Origin: Polytrichum commune
Lineage: Eukaryota > Streptophyta > Polytrichopsida > Polytrichales > Polytrichaceae
NCBI GenBank assembly: GCA_950295325.1
Contig: OX485809.1
Span: 5,020,001 to 5,084,000, forward strand
Direction of reading: 5' to 3'
DNA: 64,000 bases
The first letter of the stretch is position 1, and each line of letters opens with the position of its first letter. The notes beneath the pieces were generated by a model. The model saw nothing but the letters and a program-made list of their open reading frames with translations, was not told where the DNA came from and ran no database searches. The position numbers were made by a program, and so were the translations under genes. Shown here in pieces: positions 1-12,806 of the stretch.

Positions 1-2326
1 TGTAGATAGAAATTATCTCATTTTTCTTGATTGTGCTAACAAGTGCACCCAACTCTTGAATCGGTATCAAGGCAATTTCTTGACACAGTGCATGCAAATC
101 ACTGCCTGAATAACCTATTCCAGCACATACAGTAAAGAACAACAAGGCCTTCCAATAGTAATATTGGCTTCAAATTAACACACTCGGGACTACACTATTT
201 ATGGTATTTTGTATGCAATGCTATTACTTAAAATTTGAGGTTTTACCAAGTCAAGTCTCTCACAACAGTTTACAAGAGAAGATAGTAACTTGTTTTTGCG
301 AAAGACTTTGTGACAAATTTTTAATGATCTCCAATTATCCAAACTACACCTTTTACACCTATTACTATGGTCCACTATTATTTTCACGTATCACAACAAT
401 TTTGGTCAATGTAGATTTTCTTGACCCATGCCACTTTAGAGCCCATAATATCATGTACTCAAAACTAGGAATATGGATTCAATGTTTTTTACATGAACAT
501 GAATTACTATGGGTTGAGAATATAATATCAATATTTTGTTGACACTTTATCATTTTATATTTGAATATTGATATTTTCTTAATGATAATCCACAATATTT
601 TCTTCCCACGCTAACTTTCAACCCACAGTTAGATAGATGTAAACAGTTACAAGCCTATCGAGGTCAGACGCTGAAAAACAGCTGACTTTGATGCAACAGC
701 TTTAGCCGGCATTGTTTTCCCATTCCCTGGTGGCCCATATAACAACAAACCTGCAGCATGAGATTTCAATATTGCACATGTTAAAATCCAGTGTTGGTCT
801 AGCATCATCTTCATTTGATACCATTCGGGTATCTATAACAAAGATTTCACATTTTTTTGATACCAGTAGGGTATGGATATTTGACGGCATTTTGTTTCCG
901 ATACCATTAGGGTCTATATACCATGCAAGATCCTTCATACCTAGGCAAAATCGCCCTAGTATCAATATGGTTTACAATAGTAGTAACCCAAATAATAACT
1001 TAGTATACAATGATTGTCTCACCTTGACATGCCGACCAAATATCATTATTTGATTGGTGTTACAACTTTTGTACCCATGGGTAGGTTCTTTGATACCATG
1101 CATTCACCTATGTATCAGACCAGCATTGATTAAAACCTAACCCCTAAGTAGGAAGTGCAGAGATTACTTCCAACTTCCAACTTACAGAATTTTGAAGGTG
1201 TTCTATGCATACCTCAAGCAGGCTTCCGAAGACCCCGGAAAATGTCGCTTCTGATGGAGGGTAGAATCACCATTTCCAGTAACACTTGCTTCGCCTTCCC
1301 CTGACCTGCTGTTGCACGCACAGCAATACAATTATAAAATCGCTACACTAACTAACTCTGTTACAAACAAACACCCTATTGGTGATAAATAATAACAGCA
1401 AGCAACAACCAATAATTGCAACTCACAAGCTGCCAGGCAAAGTTCAATTTCTAACTTCTGTCTCAACCGAATTGGTACAGTTTGACCATAGCCCAACACA
1501 ACACCCATTTTGTAACTCACATAACATTGAATCGGTTCCTCTACGAGGTACATTAAATTTGCGACAATTTATAACAACTTCCAGCTCAACCTATCAATCC
1601 CTGATGCCAGATCAGATACTTAAGCATGTCATTTACCAATATCATCCCATTTGACAGCAGGGCTTCTGTCAACAATTTCATTCTCAATCACCTCCACAAG
1701 CTTGGAAATCCACTCCAGGAATTGCTACTGTCCGAGAGGTTGTGGGTTTAGGGTTTAGGGTTCCCCCAAGGCGTGAAGCAACTGATCGTCGTTGCATTTG
1801 TGTGGTCTTCTTCTCCGCCAATTTTGCTTGTGCTGCAGGTTGCCTTGACACTATGGGTGCTGGTGGTCTGGACACCACATGCGCCGGTCGCCTTGGTAAA
1901 ACGGGCGCTAGAATTGGCCCGTATATCATACAAATGGAAATTGTGAAAACCCTAAAATTTTGCTCAAGGATTGTTGGGTGGTTTGTTACAGAAATCGTGC
2001 AAGCACAAAGACGTTCAGCTCAAAGTTGACAGAATGAGGTCACAAGGTTTACAAACTTCTGGAGCTAACAAACCTTCCAACAAAACACGGTCTGCGTTTC
2101 TGCAATGTTGCAAGGCATCCGCCAGAAGCCCCCACTCCTCCGCTCGCACTGCCTTGTCAATCTCATTCTTCCTCAGACTGAAGTACCCTTTCAGCTTCTC
2201 CACAACATGCTCCCCATCCACATTCCCCAAAACACGCAACGTCTTTCTCTCCATTACTGCCCCTTGTGATCCTTGTTGCAATTGCTCATCTCCCCATGTA
2301 GACAATGCTGTGCACAGGGTCTCCAT
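1..2326 (-). pseudogene. Decayed spastin-like AAA ATPase (MIT + AAA), partial
   Basis: Read on the minus strand, ordered fragments match plant spastin-like microtubule-severing ATPases. About 2326-2020 holds a MIT-type helix (LKGYFSLRKNEIDKAVRAEE). About 1930-1637 is a basic linker leading into KLVEVIENEIVDRSPAVKWD. Exon 1305-1213 reads [17 protein letters not shown] and then RGLRKPA. The exon ending at 750 starts [14 protein letters not shown] (Walker A). Exon 114-1 reads GYSGSDLHALCQEIALIPI. Splice sites survive at each junction. Three lesions are visible. A TGA at 1216-1214 stands where the family has Arg after RKPA. A 1-nt frame change lies near 1700 just before KLVEV. The frame is lost again after the Walker A exon, and no Walker B/sensor exon lies between 690 and 114. 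Known family role: ATP-driven microtubule severing. Inference: non-functional relic that continues past the left edge. Confidence 0.75.
871..1133. repeat. Interspersed repeat R1, copy a
   Basis: About 263 bp, matching 36097-36375 in the receptor kinase intron. Both begin GTATGGATATTTGA, share CAGTATCAATATGGT-like and TTGATACCAT-like stretches in the same order, and end in ATTAA. It lies inside an intron of the spastin-like relic. No coding potential is seen. Confidence 0.7.
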
Positions 2327-4227
2327 GAGCTTCCACGTAATTCCGCATACCGGTTGGAATGCTGTCGCCTAGTGAACAAAGGATACCAGCTGCAGACACA
2401 ACTACTTCTTAATTAGCTACCTCAGGACATCACATAAAAGACATTAAACAGTGAAGCAAGCCATGGGCAAAGAGCCTAGAAATGGTCACTTCTCAAAGAC
2501 CTTTAATACTTTACCTGCAAATGTATGGGGCGTTTTCTCATGTCCCCAGATGCTGCTGCTGCTCTTTCTGATGTCAAACAGGGAATAGCAATAATCACAA
2601 GTCAGCTCCATTTATCTGAAAGATATCAAGTACATGCAACTTGACTAATTTGTGACAACAAAATAGGTCCTTACTGATCAATAAACTCAACTTACACCAG
2701 GGTGATCAACCTCACTCAATGGAATGCTGTGGCCTAGCAAGAAAAAGTTACCAGCTGAAGACACGACTACTTCTGAATTAGCTATATCAGGACGTCACAT
2801 AAATTATATCAAACATTGAAGCAAGCAATGGGCAAGCCATGGGCAAAGAGCCTAGAGGATAATAATCTTAGAAAGTGATTATAAGATAAAAAACCATAAA
2901 CTCTGTGAATTTGTGAACCTGCTTATTGAAGCGGAATTACTTACAAGTTAGCGACTAGAGTTTTGGTAGAAAGGGTCAATTGCGTTTGTAATCCCTTTAG
3001 ACAATTAAGTGATATAATGCAACTCCTACAAAGATTCAAAAGCTTCTACAGTTCAATTCCATTGAATCTTCTCACTTGATAGGCAGCGTCCAGCCTCCAG
3101 CGTGCCTTGCTTTCAGAAGGAAATAAAATCCAAGATCTCCACTCAACAACCAGTCGATCACCTCAACCTCATCATGGAATCGATTTGGAGCTCGTGCAGC
3201 CCAAAATACCAGCAACGACACTATTCCTAGCATGAAGCATGACAGTATGTGAGAGAGGATGTGTAATTTCCTTTATAATTTGTATGACAAGCTTGCGGAT
3301 TCACAGGATATGAAGCTCCTTCATCATTCATACCATGCTATATTTTAGTAACCCCTAGACTGTAATTTCATCCGAGGAGAAAGTTCAAGGTTTTGGGAGA
3401 ACGGGCATGCTGGGATTGCCACCTAGGAAAGTATATATGACGTGTCACGCCACCTCGTCAGAATATGACTACCGAGTCAGCAGGATCGTAATAAGGAAAT
3501 TGAGACTCGGGGACCGACAGACCGAAAGACGACAAACATCGCACGAGCAGCACTCCGACGCAACAAATCGGACGAGCTCTAAAATAGTTCAAACTACCGA
3601 AAATGAATTGCCTTTGAAGCGCAACTTCGCCAAGTGCTGCCAAAATTTCTGACTCTGCGACACCCACCACCCGCATATGATGGAAATTAGTGTTACATAA
3701 TACGTTACCTCCTGAGTCATGGGGTTAGCCTTACCATATGTTGCTGTTTCTTTCGTCTTTGTTCGGTACAGTAGTTTGGCACTTAACGTTTTTTTAAGTA
3801 CATCCATCTCAGATTCTTCCACTTTTATGTAGAAGAGTGTTGGAGGTTGCAATTGGGGCCTGCAGATTGAACTATGTTGTGCGTGCCATGTGGTTGATGG
3901 TAATCACTGATGTGGGTGAAAATGATCAAGAATGAACGCGGGAATTTTGTTTTTGTTCAGCTCAGCCAGTTCTGTTTCTGTCTGTTTCTCTCGGCATTTT
4001 GTGTCAGCAACCGAAAATCCACGAGCCTGGAAAAGTATGTTGGAGTCGGGGAAATTAAAAGCAAGTTTTAGGGTTTAGGTTATGTTGTTTCTGGATTACG
4101 GCATGTTGTTGTTGCGTCTATTACACCAGTTCTTCAGCGGTTGCTGATGTATTCGGAATGTAGAGAAGCTGCATTCGATGTAGAGAAGCGCTCTATTGTT
4201 GTCCTCATTTCCTTGTTCTCAGCCTGA
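2327..4227. other. Intergenic region with a 140-bp direct duplication
   Basis: This lies between the minus-strand relic and the plus-strand ALG1 gene, so it should hold the ALG1 promoter. No convincing gene is seen. A segment of about 140 bp at 2345-2490 recurs at 2719-2860. Both carry a TACCAGCTG-then-ACTACTTCT stretch and the run GCCATGGGCAAAGAGCCTAG, and the second copy has a small internal duplication of CAAGCAATGGG. The duplication touches the 5' side of the spastin-like MIT exon. Confidence 0.6.
4066..4079 (+). promoter_or_regulatory. Telo-box upstream of ALG1
   Basis: TTTTAGGGTTTAGG lies about 150 bp before the ALG1 start codon. It is the reverse complement of the plant telo-box AAACCCTAA, common near the starts of plant housekeeping genes. 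A second one, at 1742-1758, falls in the linker exon of the spastin-like relic and may be chance. Confidence 0.4.
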
Positions 4228-7200
4228 ATGCCCTCTACATCCGACGAATCAAAACCCAAGACTTTGAAGATGATGGGCACTCGGCGAAGGGCAGCTGTGG
4301 TAGTGCTGGGAGATCTCGGCAGGAGTCCTCGCATGCAGTACCATGCTCTCTCCCTCGCAAATCAGGTACTGATTAGCATTATTAGTCCGGTGGGAATTTT
4401 TTTTGGTATATTGTTGACATCCCTGCCGGATTTCCACCTTCGTTGTGCATCTTCATCTGCATGTCGACCAACCCTCGCAGCTCTTGTGGACTTGGACTGC
4501 CCTTCTTTTTGAGGATTGCCTTAACTTACACTGGGTTTTGCAAGCCAAGGAAATTGTATTTGTGCATTTCGTATGAGGACTTCCAAAACAGACTGTAATG
4601 CAATGTGTCAAGTTTAATTGCTAACTTGCTCTTGTTGGCAGACATGCCAGTCACATGTTGCATTGAACAATTTGTGCTGTGGTGCTTGTGCCCTAGCATA
4701 TTCCCCCTTGTATTTATTCGGCTGTATTCGAAAGAAAATGAGTGCTGGACCGCTGGAAATCTGGTTCGGTGATTCTCAGACTTGCTAACTTTAATATGTA
4801 AGCGCTCCATACAATTGATACTGACTCAATCCTGTTTTTGCATTGCAGCCTGGGATGGACGTGGATGTGGTGGCGTCTGCAGGTGCCTCAGCAATTCTTG
4901 CTATCATCATTTTTGCTACCCCTTCAATTAAAATGCAAGAGCAGTTCTTTTTTTGTTTCAGAGAAAACCGAGATTCCTTCCCAAAGGGATATGACATGAA
5001 TGAAGAAGTTTTGGTGTGCAAATTTGCAGTGCTAATATGGTTGTTAACATTGATAGGGTTTTGATAGAGATGCTGATGTGCAGGGACGGAGCCTCATGCA
5101 GACCTTCTACAGCATCCACATATTCATCTCCATCTCATGGTTAGTATACAATTGAATTTTTCATTCAAAATCAAGTTTTTCACACCTTTGATGTTAGGCT
5201 TAGAATAAATGGTTGTGGAAGGATTTGATGTACTTTTGTTAGCAGCAAGGTTTGTTTATTACTATACTCCAGCTATGTTCTGGCTACTTTGATCAGTGCT
5301 GCAAATATCAGCTTACCACTATGAAAAATTATTCAGTTCTGCAAAGCTGTAGCTACTTCAGGTCTCTTGTAGGTTAGCTATTGGCATTGTCTTCCTTCCT
5401 GTGCTGGTTTGAAGAGTTATCCTTTTAACTCAACTGGACTTTTTGTCGGGAGTTGTTCCTCTATGATTTTCCATTTGTTGTTTTGCATACAAAATCAATA
5501 ATTTCTTTCCACTTACAGTGTATCCTGGGAGGTAGTGTTTGAATCTGAATGAACAGCAACCTATTGCAGTTTACTGAGGGCCTAACATATTTTAGCACCT
5601 CCTGGCATGCCAAAATGAGTTTGACCCTCAATAAACTGATATGAAATATGCTTTATTCAAACCTTCACACTATCTAGAAGAATCCAGCGAAAACTAGGAA
5701 GGTATCGTATGCAAACAACCAAATCTTGACCAAATGTCATGTTGAGTAAGAGGATAACTCTATTTTGATCAAATTTGGCTGATTCTCTTGGCATGTCATA
5801 CTTGTTTGTCATGACTGTTAGGGTTCTTACTGTTTGGCTTTTGTAATCTGTAATTGCAGAGGGCTCCATTTCCACAAGGCCTACCCAGGGTTTTATATCT
5901 ACTGCTTTTGCCCTTGAAATTAATGATACAGTTTTTGACACTTGTTTGGATACTGTGCATCCAAATATCTGCCCCAGACTTTTACTTGGTCCAGGTATGC
6001 ATGCATCTACCAGCACAGTCGCCTAACTTACCATTTATTTCAGAGCCTAAGTCAGAATGTTAATGAAATATTCTCATGGAGATTTGTGTGGGTATTTTTT
6101 TATCTTATTGAGCAGAACCCACCATCAATTCCAACGTTGACAGTGGTGAGGCTTGCTTGCTGGCTACGAAAATCAGCTTTTGTCATTGACTGGCATAACT
6201 TTGGCTACACTCTTCTTGCTCTGTCTCTTGGCTCCAGGCATCCTCTTGTGCAGATTCACTCCTGGTAAATTTTCCATCTCCTCATAGCTGTATAATTGGA
6301 GTTGAATATGCAATCAGTAAGGTTGATGGTGCTAAAACCATCACTTTTAAGTGCTGAGTACAGCTACTATTATTATATTCAATAAGTTAAATGATCCTCT
6401 TTAGCAATTGACATGGGATTCTAGCGCATCAAAGTATGTCTTATTTCAATTCCATCTGCAAAAGTTATAAGGGTTAAACTTGCATTGGTAGATGACCTAA
6501 AACTAACACAGGAGCCTGACATTAAGGTGGTGGACATTCTCAAAATCAATATGTAGTTAGTGCAAGATTTTAGGATGCTGGTTTTGGGTGGGGTAATGGT
6601 TTTAGCATGCTCTACCTTATTCTTTCTTTTCTTGTGCTAGGACTCAGGAGCACAAATCTTAATTTCTAATCGAAAGGTTTTAATGGCAGGTATGAAAGAC
6701 GATACGGGAAAACAGCTGATGGATACTTGTGCGTGACCAAGGCCATGCAGCACGAGTTAGAGCAAAATTGGGGTATACAGTAAGTACCAAAAGTGTTTTA
6801 GTGCCTTTGAGTTCTCAAAGTCTCAAAACTTAACTCTTGATCCTATTGTTTACACAAAAGATGAGTCAGAAGTAATACTAATATTGATTGCATCAACTTT
6901 TCTAAATCTCATGCACTACAATCAATTGCTGGACTGTGCTGCAGAGCTACTGTACTGTATGATCGTCCTCCCGAATACTTTAGGCCAATAGGCTTGAGAG
7001 AGAAGCATGAGGTTAGTTCTTGTAACCCTATAACCTGTAACTGAAACTGCGAAATTAAGTGTTACTGCTTTTCTTTGATGTATTGTCTTAAGGGCATGCC
7101 ACACTTTGGGGTTACCAAACCCCAATAACACTATTATAACACTATCTCTTTGCAAACTTCATGTTATTCATGTTTGCATATGAGGGGTCAGGCAATAGGG

Positions 7201-10200
7201 TTACAGCCTACTTGGTCCCTTGCCCTCTTTGTTCCCTCCTTATGGAAGATTCTTAATATTATCTTGTCCTTTCCTTGTCCCCCTCGTTTAGTTTATTATT
7301 TGACATTTAATCAAGAGGATGAGGTGGATGTCTAGTTAGCTAAAGGTGCATGAAAGGTCCTTTATGAAATAGCTTGAGATGTTAAGATGTGTAGACATTG
7401 TCTCCTTGACTGAGCTACTCCTAGAAAAGGTACCCCCTCACTTGCTACAGGTTGGTTACCATAATGTCGCATATAACACAGTTTTTTTTTATTGCACAAA
7501 TCATCTGTAGCAGTTGTAATTTCGAGTGGACCCATCTCTCATCTACTGTCCTGCATACCATGGTCAGCTGTTTTGCAGGCTGGATGCTTCTTTTACTAGA
7601 CCTCCTGGTGTGCGAGATTGTTGTGGTGATGGACTACTTGAATCTCCTGAACAACCAAGCAATGCTAATGGAGAAGCACACTTAGGTTGGTGTCATATAA
7701 CTAAGCAGTCTTGGTATCAATGACTCCAAGGCACAATCTCAAATGGTCTGTGAAGATTTATCTCCATATAAGTAAAGAGAGAGCTCTTATGCATTTTGAG
7801 AACCTGAATACGAAATTTATCAATTATAATGATATGGGTGTGGCTCTTACACTTATATCTTGAAATTACCACTTGAAAGGTCCCAGAACAGGAGACCTGC
7901 TCTATGTCTATTGTTCCCTCTGGCATTCGGAATTAATATGAACTTTTGAACCTGTGTACAAATGTTTGTCATACATACAATCCATAGCAGATGCTATTCT
8001 GAAGGTTGTTGCATTGTTGTGGCCCTTGCCTCAAATACTGACATTGCAAGTTTGACCCTTAAAAGGTCCAAGAAGCCCATTATGGGCCTCAAGGTGTCAG
8101 ACAGAGGGGTTTAAGCTTCTTGATATTTTTAGCTATAAGTGTCAAAAGTGACCCTATCTAGAAGTGTCACATTTATTATATGCATTTTTTCCAATCAGAG
8201 CATACAACTATGTTTTTTGGAGTATTTGGGAAATTTGAGCTAGTACAAATGACCTGGACTCATGTACAAACTATTCAAACAAAATAATTTGTATTTGAGT
8301 AAGCAAACGAAGTAGCTCTTTTAATTTGTATAGTTGCATTGCATAATTATGGGATCATACAGGTGCAGGCCCTTCATCAAGGAAACTACTTAAAGGACAT
8401 CAAGCAGATGTAACTGAGGATGGAACCAGACAAGGCTTGGATTATGTGGTACCTAACGTCAACAAATGCACACTCTTCACAGTCCATACAGTGGCAGATG
8501 ATGCTGATGGAGGGCAAGGAGAAATTTTTGAGGGTGACCAATACTCATACCAAGATGGGCGACCCGCCCTAATTGTGAGCAGTACAAGCTGGTACATTTC
8601 ATCCATATCTCTAAGTTGATTTCTTTTCTGATTAACGTTAAGCTTAAGGTAGGTGCACCTATTTCGGTTTGTGACCTATCATGCACACCTGAAATTAAGG
8701 GTATAGTGGACACAAAGCATATGTTACATGGTCCCAAAATAATAATTTCCAGGTGGAGGCATAGCATGACCTCTGCGCCCACTTGGCAAATCCACCGTGT
8801 AGCACACTGCGACATAAACAAGTAATGGAGGCTCCAACATAGGTAAGGCCAATTGATATGCCAATTTTACACATCAATGAAGTATATGTAAGGCTTTGGA
8901 TGCAAGTGCGGCATGTCACTTGAAGTGCCTCATGAGGTGTTAAGCAAGCTCATAATATGTTATTCAAGAAGGATTAATAAGACTAGCTGATCATAATGGG
9001 TCATTGAGCATTTTGGCTTATAATATTCTGCAAAGAATGGAGATATGATATGATTCACAATTAAGTTGCATGGCTTCCGAATCACTTTGAAAGGCTAATC
9101 TAATGAGATAACGGCATATAAAGCGGATCACTCTTAAGTACACAAACTTGCCAAAGTGTTGGGAATATGTGCACTCACCTCACACCAAAGTGGTTTTGCT
9201 CTTATTTTTGTAAGTGCTACTTCAAACACACTCACAGAGGATAGATTGAAACCTTGCAGGACAGCAGATGAGGATTTTGGAATGTTACTAGAAGCAGCAG
9301 TCATGTATGATCGTCGTGTTGCTGCTTTGTTGGGGGAGAGTGATGCTGCCTTCTTAAATAGTTCACTGGAGGCACACACTGTACCAGAGGCAGCAAGCCC
9401 ATTTCCTCGTCTTCTTTTTGTTGTGACTGGTAAATTTTTGACCTCAGCTATGATAGGTAAAATTCTGCAGTGATGTGACATGGTGAATGTCAGGGGAGAA
9501 AGAATTTTGCCTCAACATTTTCCTTATGTAGAGTGGAAAAATAGGGACACGTTGTTTTTCTTTCACTATAATATTCAGGTTAAGTAATTTGGTTGTGCTC
9601 TGAATTGAGGGATGTTTCTCACTTATTGGACAGGGAAAGGGCCGATGCGGGGAATGTATGAAGAACGTATTCGCAAGTTACGGTTACGGCGAGTGGCATT
9701 CCGCACAATGTGGTTATCACCTGAGGAGTATCCACTTCTCCTTGGTAATATTTGTATACTTTAAGTTAACTACTTGGAGAAGAGATTATTCACAAATAAG
9801 TTTTTGGTATCTGCTTTCATCATATCACCTATCTCAATTAGCACTACAATCAGTGACTCGACAAGTATCTTGATGAATTCTCAGTTTTAAGCTGGTCAAT
9901 AGATATTACACAGGCCTTAGATTGATAGGTAAAGCCAGGCAAAGAAAGGATTTAAACAAAAAAATCAGGAAGCATATATTGAAATTGCTTGCTTGGTTGT
10001 GAGGAATCAGAAAATTAGTATCATCCAAATATATCTTGTTAAGAAATGCATATGATTTAATTGTTGGGTGTCACGGGTGTGGATTTGTTCAGGTGCTGCT
10101 GACCTTGGAGTTTGCCTTCACACATCCTCTTCAGGGTTGGACCTTCCCATGAAGGTTGTGGACATGTTTGGCTGCGGCTTGCCTGTTTGTGCTGTCTCGT

Positions 10201-12009
10201 ACTCCTGGTGTGTTGCAAACTCATCAGCCTCTTCGAACAGTTTTCAATCTGTATTATTACAAGTTTAGTGTAACAATTTGATGATCATAAACATAGTGGT
10301 TTGGCACTCTTTGGATAAATACTACCTAATAATAGTGCCATACAGCTTGCTTATATAAGACAATCATGTAGTAATCCTTCTGTTCAGATTGAGTGTCTCA
10401 TGTGACATGATAATTTTGTTCCAAAATAATTGTCCGGTGAGGAATGTGGTACGTTTATTTATAACATCTAATGTTGTGATACGTCTACCAGTAAAACTTT
10501 CATTCTTCATAACTTGTGCATACATTATCCAAACAACCCATTTCTTTGGTGCATTGAAATGTTCTTTCAATTGCCCACAAGAATATTGTATAGAATTATG
10601 ATTATTTTCATAACAGTATCCACATTGGGCAATTGAGTGGAGAAATGCTTGTGACTACCTTTTTGTACTCTTGTTGCTAACCTTATTGCAGCTTATCCAC
10701 CACCTATACTTGCTAGTATTGTTGTACTTACCAGCTTAATCTAGGGGGAAAACATCACATTGGACAGTCATAATGGAACAGAGGGAGTAGGTATATCGGA
10801 AGGAGAATCATGAATTGGTCAGATTTAATAGCCATTTGCCTAGGATGTCTGATGTTTCAAACTGGGTTATATGAGCAGCATTGGAGAGTTGGTTAAAGAT
10901 CGGCAGAATGGCCTCTTATTTTCTTCATCTTCAGAGTTAGCTGACCAGCTACTGGTAAATCTCTTCTTGAGTATCTTTCCTTAATTTGCACTAGATGTTT
11001 GGTCAATTCTGTTTGAAAACCAATTTGCTCTTTAGTGACCAATTTTAAGAGAGGGACAAGATATGCTGCTGGGCCCCGACGTCAACCTTATGCATCCGTA
11101 AATTCATATAATTATTCAGTTCAAGATGTTTGGTTGTTTCCTGATTAGCAGAAACTTGTCCACAGGATTTGTTCAAAGGCTTCCCAAATGCTTGTGATCT
11201 CCTGGACACACTGAGGAGTGGAGCAGTCAAGTCAGGAGCAAATAAGTCAGGATCGTCTTCCCATTGGGATGATGAATGGAGCCAACATGTTCTGCCTCTC
11301 CTTACCAAGGTTTCTTGTCTTCCCAGTGTGCCTCACCATGTATTAAGTCTAAGAAATGCACACTGATAAATGTGATTCTCTGTTAAAAAAAATAAAATCT
11401 TGATGGATTCACAACTTGTTCTCTCCAAGCTTTAAGGTTGTTAACCCTTATGTGGTTGCTTTTCTTATTAGAACACCTATGTTCGAGTGGTATGGGGTTT
11501 GGTGTGGCTCCAAGAATGGACACCAAAAAGCCATGTGTCTGAGATAGATTGGACTGCAGGCTGAAAATATGATGACCATTTTAGATTCAATAGTGAACAT
11601 AATTGGGGGACCCTATATGATCATTTTAAGATCATGAGAATCTTCACATTGATAATGAATAAGATATTCATATGAGCTCTGAAAATTATGAGGATAGTGG
11701 ATATGGCCTCAATTTGAAATTGGTAATCATCTTGTACTAATCTCGTGTTACCTATCCTAGGAGAATTGGCTAGTCAGGAAAAGTAACCATTTGAGATCCA
11801 TCTACCTCACATCATTGTTGTTCTGTGAGACAATTACATTTTAAGCATTTGCATCCTGCTGCTTACTATTTGACAAGGGTGTCCCACTCTCAATACCACC
11901 AAACGAGTATGTCTTCAATTGTTTATATGTCACAATCCTATGATCAACTTTGCATATACGTGATAAGATGTGTCTTGTGTGGCAGGTTGCAGCAAGGAAA
12001 AATGTATGA
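4228..12009 (+). CDS. ALG1: ALG1 chitobiosyldiphosphodolichol beta-mannosyltransferase
   Basis: Exons: 4228-4365, 4849-4882, 5084-5139, 5860-5994, 6116-6264, 6690-6779, 6945-7011, 7568-7685, 8363-8591, 9260-9429, 9634-9744, 10093-10207, 10879-10954, 11166-11309, 11986-12009. They sum to 1656 nt (551 aa), with every junction GT-AG and phase-consistent. Recognisable blocks are [20 protein letters not shown] at the N-terminus, a hydrophobic stretch in exon 4 (about residues 88-112, likely ER membrane association), [46 protein letters not shown], and the GT-B donor-site block [20 protein letters not shown] with [10 protein letters not shown]. Known role: adds the first mannose (from GDP-Man) to GlcNAc2-PP-dolichol on the cytosolic ER face (plant TURAN). 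Oddity: about 85 aa longer than the usual ~465, mostly a low-conservation insert in exons 8-9. Exon 15 (VAARKNV) is the least certain. Confidence 0.95.
5419..5772 (+). repeat. Interspersed repeat R2, copy a (ALG1 intron 3)
   Basis: About 350 bp, matching 46019-46381 in the oxidoreductase gene. Shared landmarks in order are GGGAGTTG, ATGATTTTCCATT, GTTGTTTTGCATA, GCAACCTATT, AAAATGAGTTTGACC and CATGTTGAGT. No open frame is conserved between the copies. Family unknown. Confidence 0.75.
11445..11770 (+). repeat. Interspersed repeat R3, copy a (ALG1 intron 14)
   Basis: It shares GATAATGAATAAGATATTCA and TATGAGCT with 47195-47515, and a weaker overall match with 26645-26930. Typically about 300 bp. 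It forms much of the last ALG1 intron. Confidence 0.6.
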
Positions 12010-12593
12010 TCTACTCAACAGACCTTGAACATGGTAGAGAGCACAGAGTTCTGTTAGGAAGTATCCTAAATTGAAGACTTTTGGGAGCACCTTGGACACA
12101 AACCTAGCAGATCTGGAACTGATTATAAGCAAGTACAAACTATGCCACAGGAGTGAATAGGTACTGGTATAAGAAAAGCATCATGAAAGGAGGGATTGAA
12201 CCTGTACATAGGTACTACAAATGGCTCAGCAGCCTTGGAGAAGAAAATGCATAAAGACTATTCTGAAGCCTTCCAAGGAAACACTGGGCTGGTGGATTTT
12301 GATAAGTGCTTAGAGTCCTTCTACTTCACCAGTACTATCAATATAATTCAGTCTTACAAATGCAGAACTATGTGCTGGCATAGCTGATGTATCAATGCAG
12401 CAGGCTGTGAGATTCTTTTTTCCACTTCAACATCTGTTGATCTTGTGTTTGCTTCTGCAATTTTCCAAGCAAACACTATGATTATTACAACATCTGTTAA
12501 TCATGAAAGATTGACCACTCATCTTAATTGACCACACTTTGCAGACACATTTTGCGAGCCTTGCCTGTGTTGGTTTAGCAATTACACTGAAAG

Positions 12594-12806
12594 GTGCAAT
12601 TAGGTTGCCTTCACAAGTAGGTTGACTCTTTACCCATGCAATTTACATTGGGCCAAAACCAGATCACAAAAAACTAATAACTATGTTCGTCATCCACATA
12701 GCAACCAGGTTAAAAAAACAAAACAATTAGTGTATTTTGTTGTGGTAATAAAAATAAAAATTAGTGTGGAATGTAGATGAATGGTGTGGGTCAAAATTGC
12801 ACATAT
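12594..12806 (+). mobile_element. MITE-F, copy 1
   Basis: About 213 bp bounded by GTGCAATTAGGTT on the left and AAATTGCACATAT on the right, an inverted terminal pair. The reverse complement of 61457-61683 matches it through most of its length (CTCTTTACC, CCAAAACCA, ATCACAAAAA, ATCCACATAGCAAC). Confidence 0.6.
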
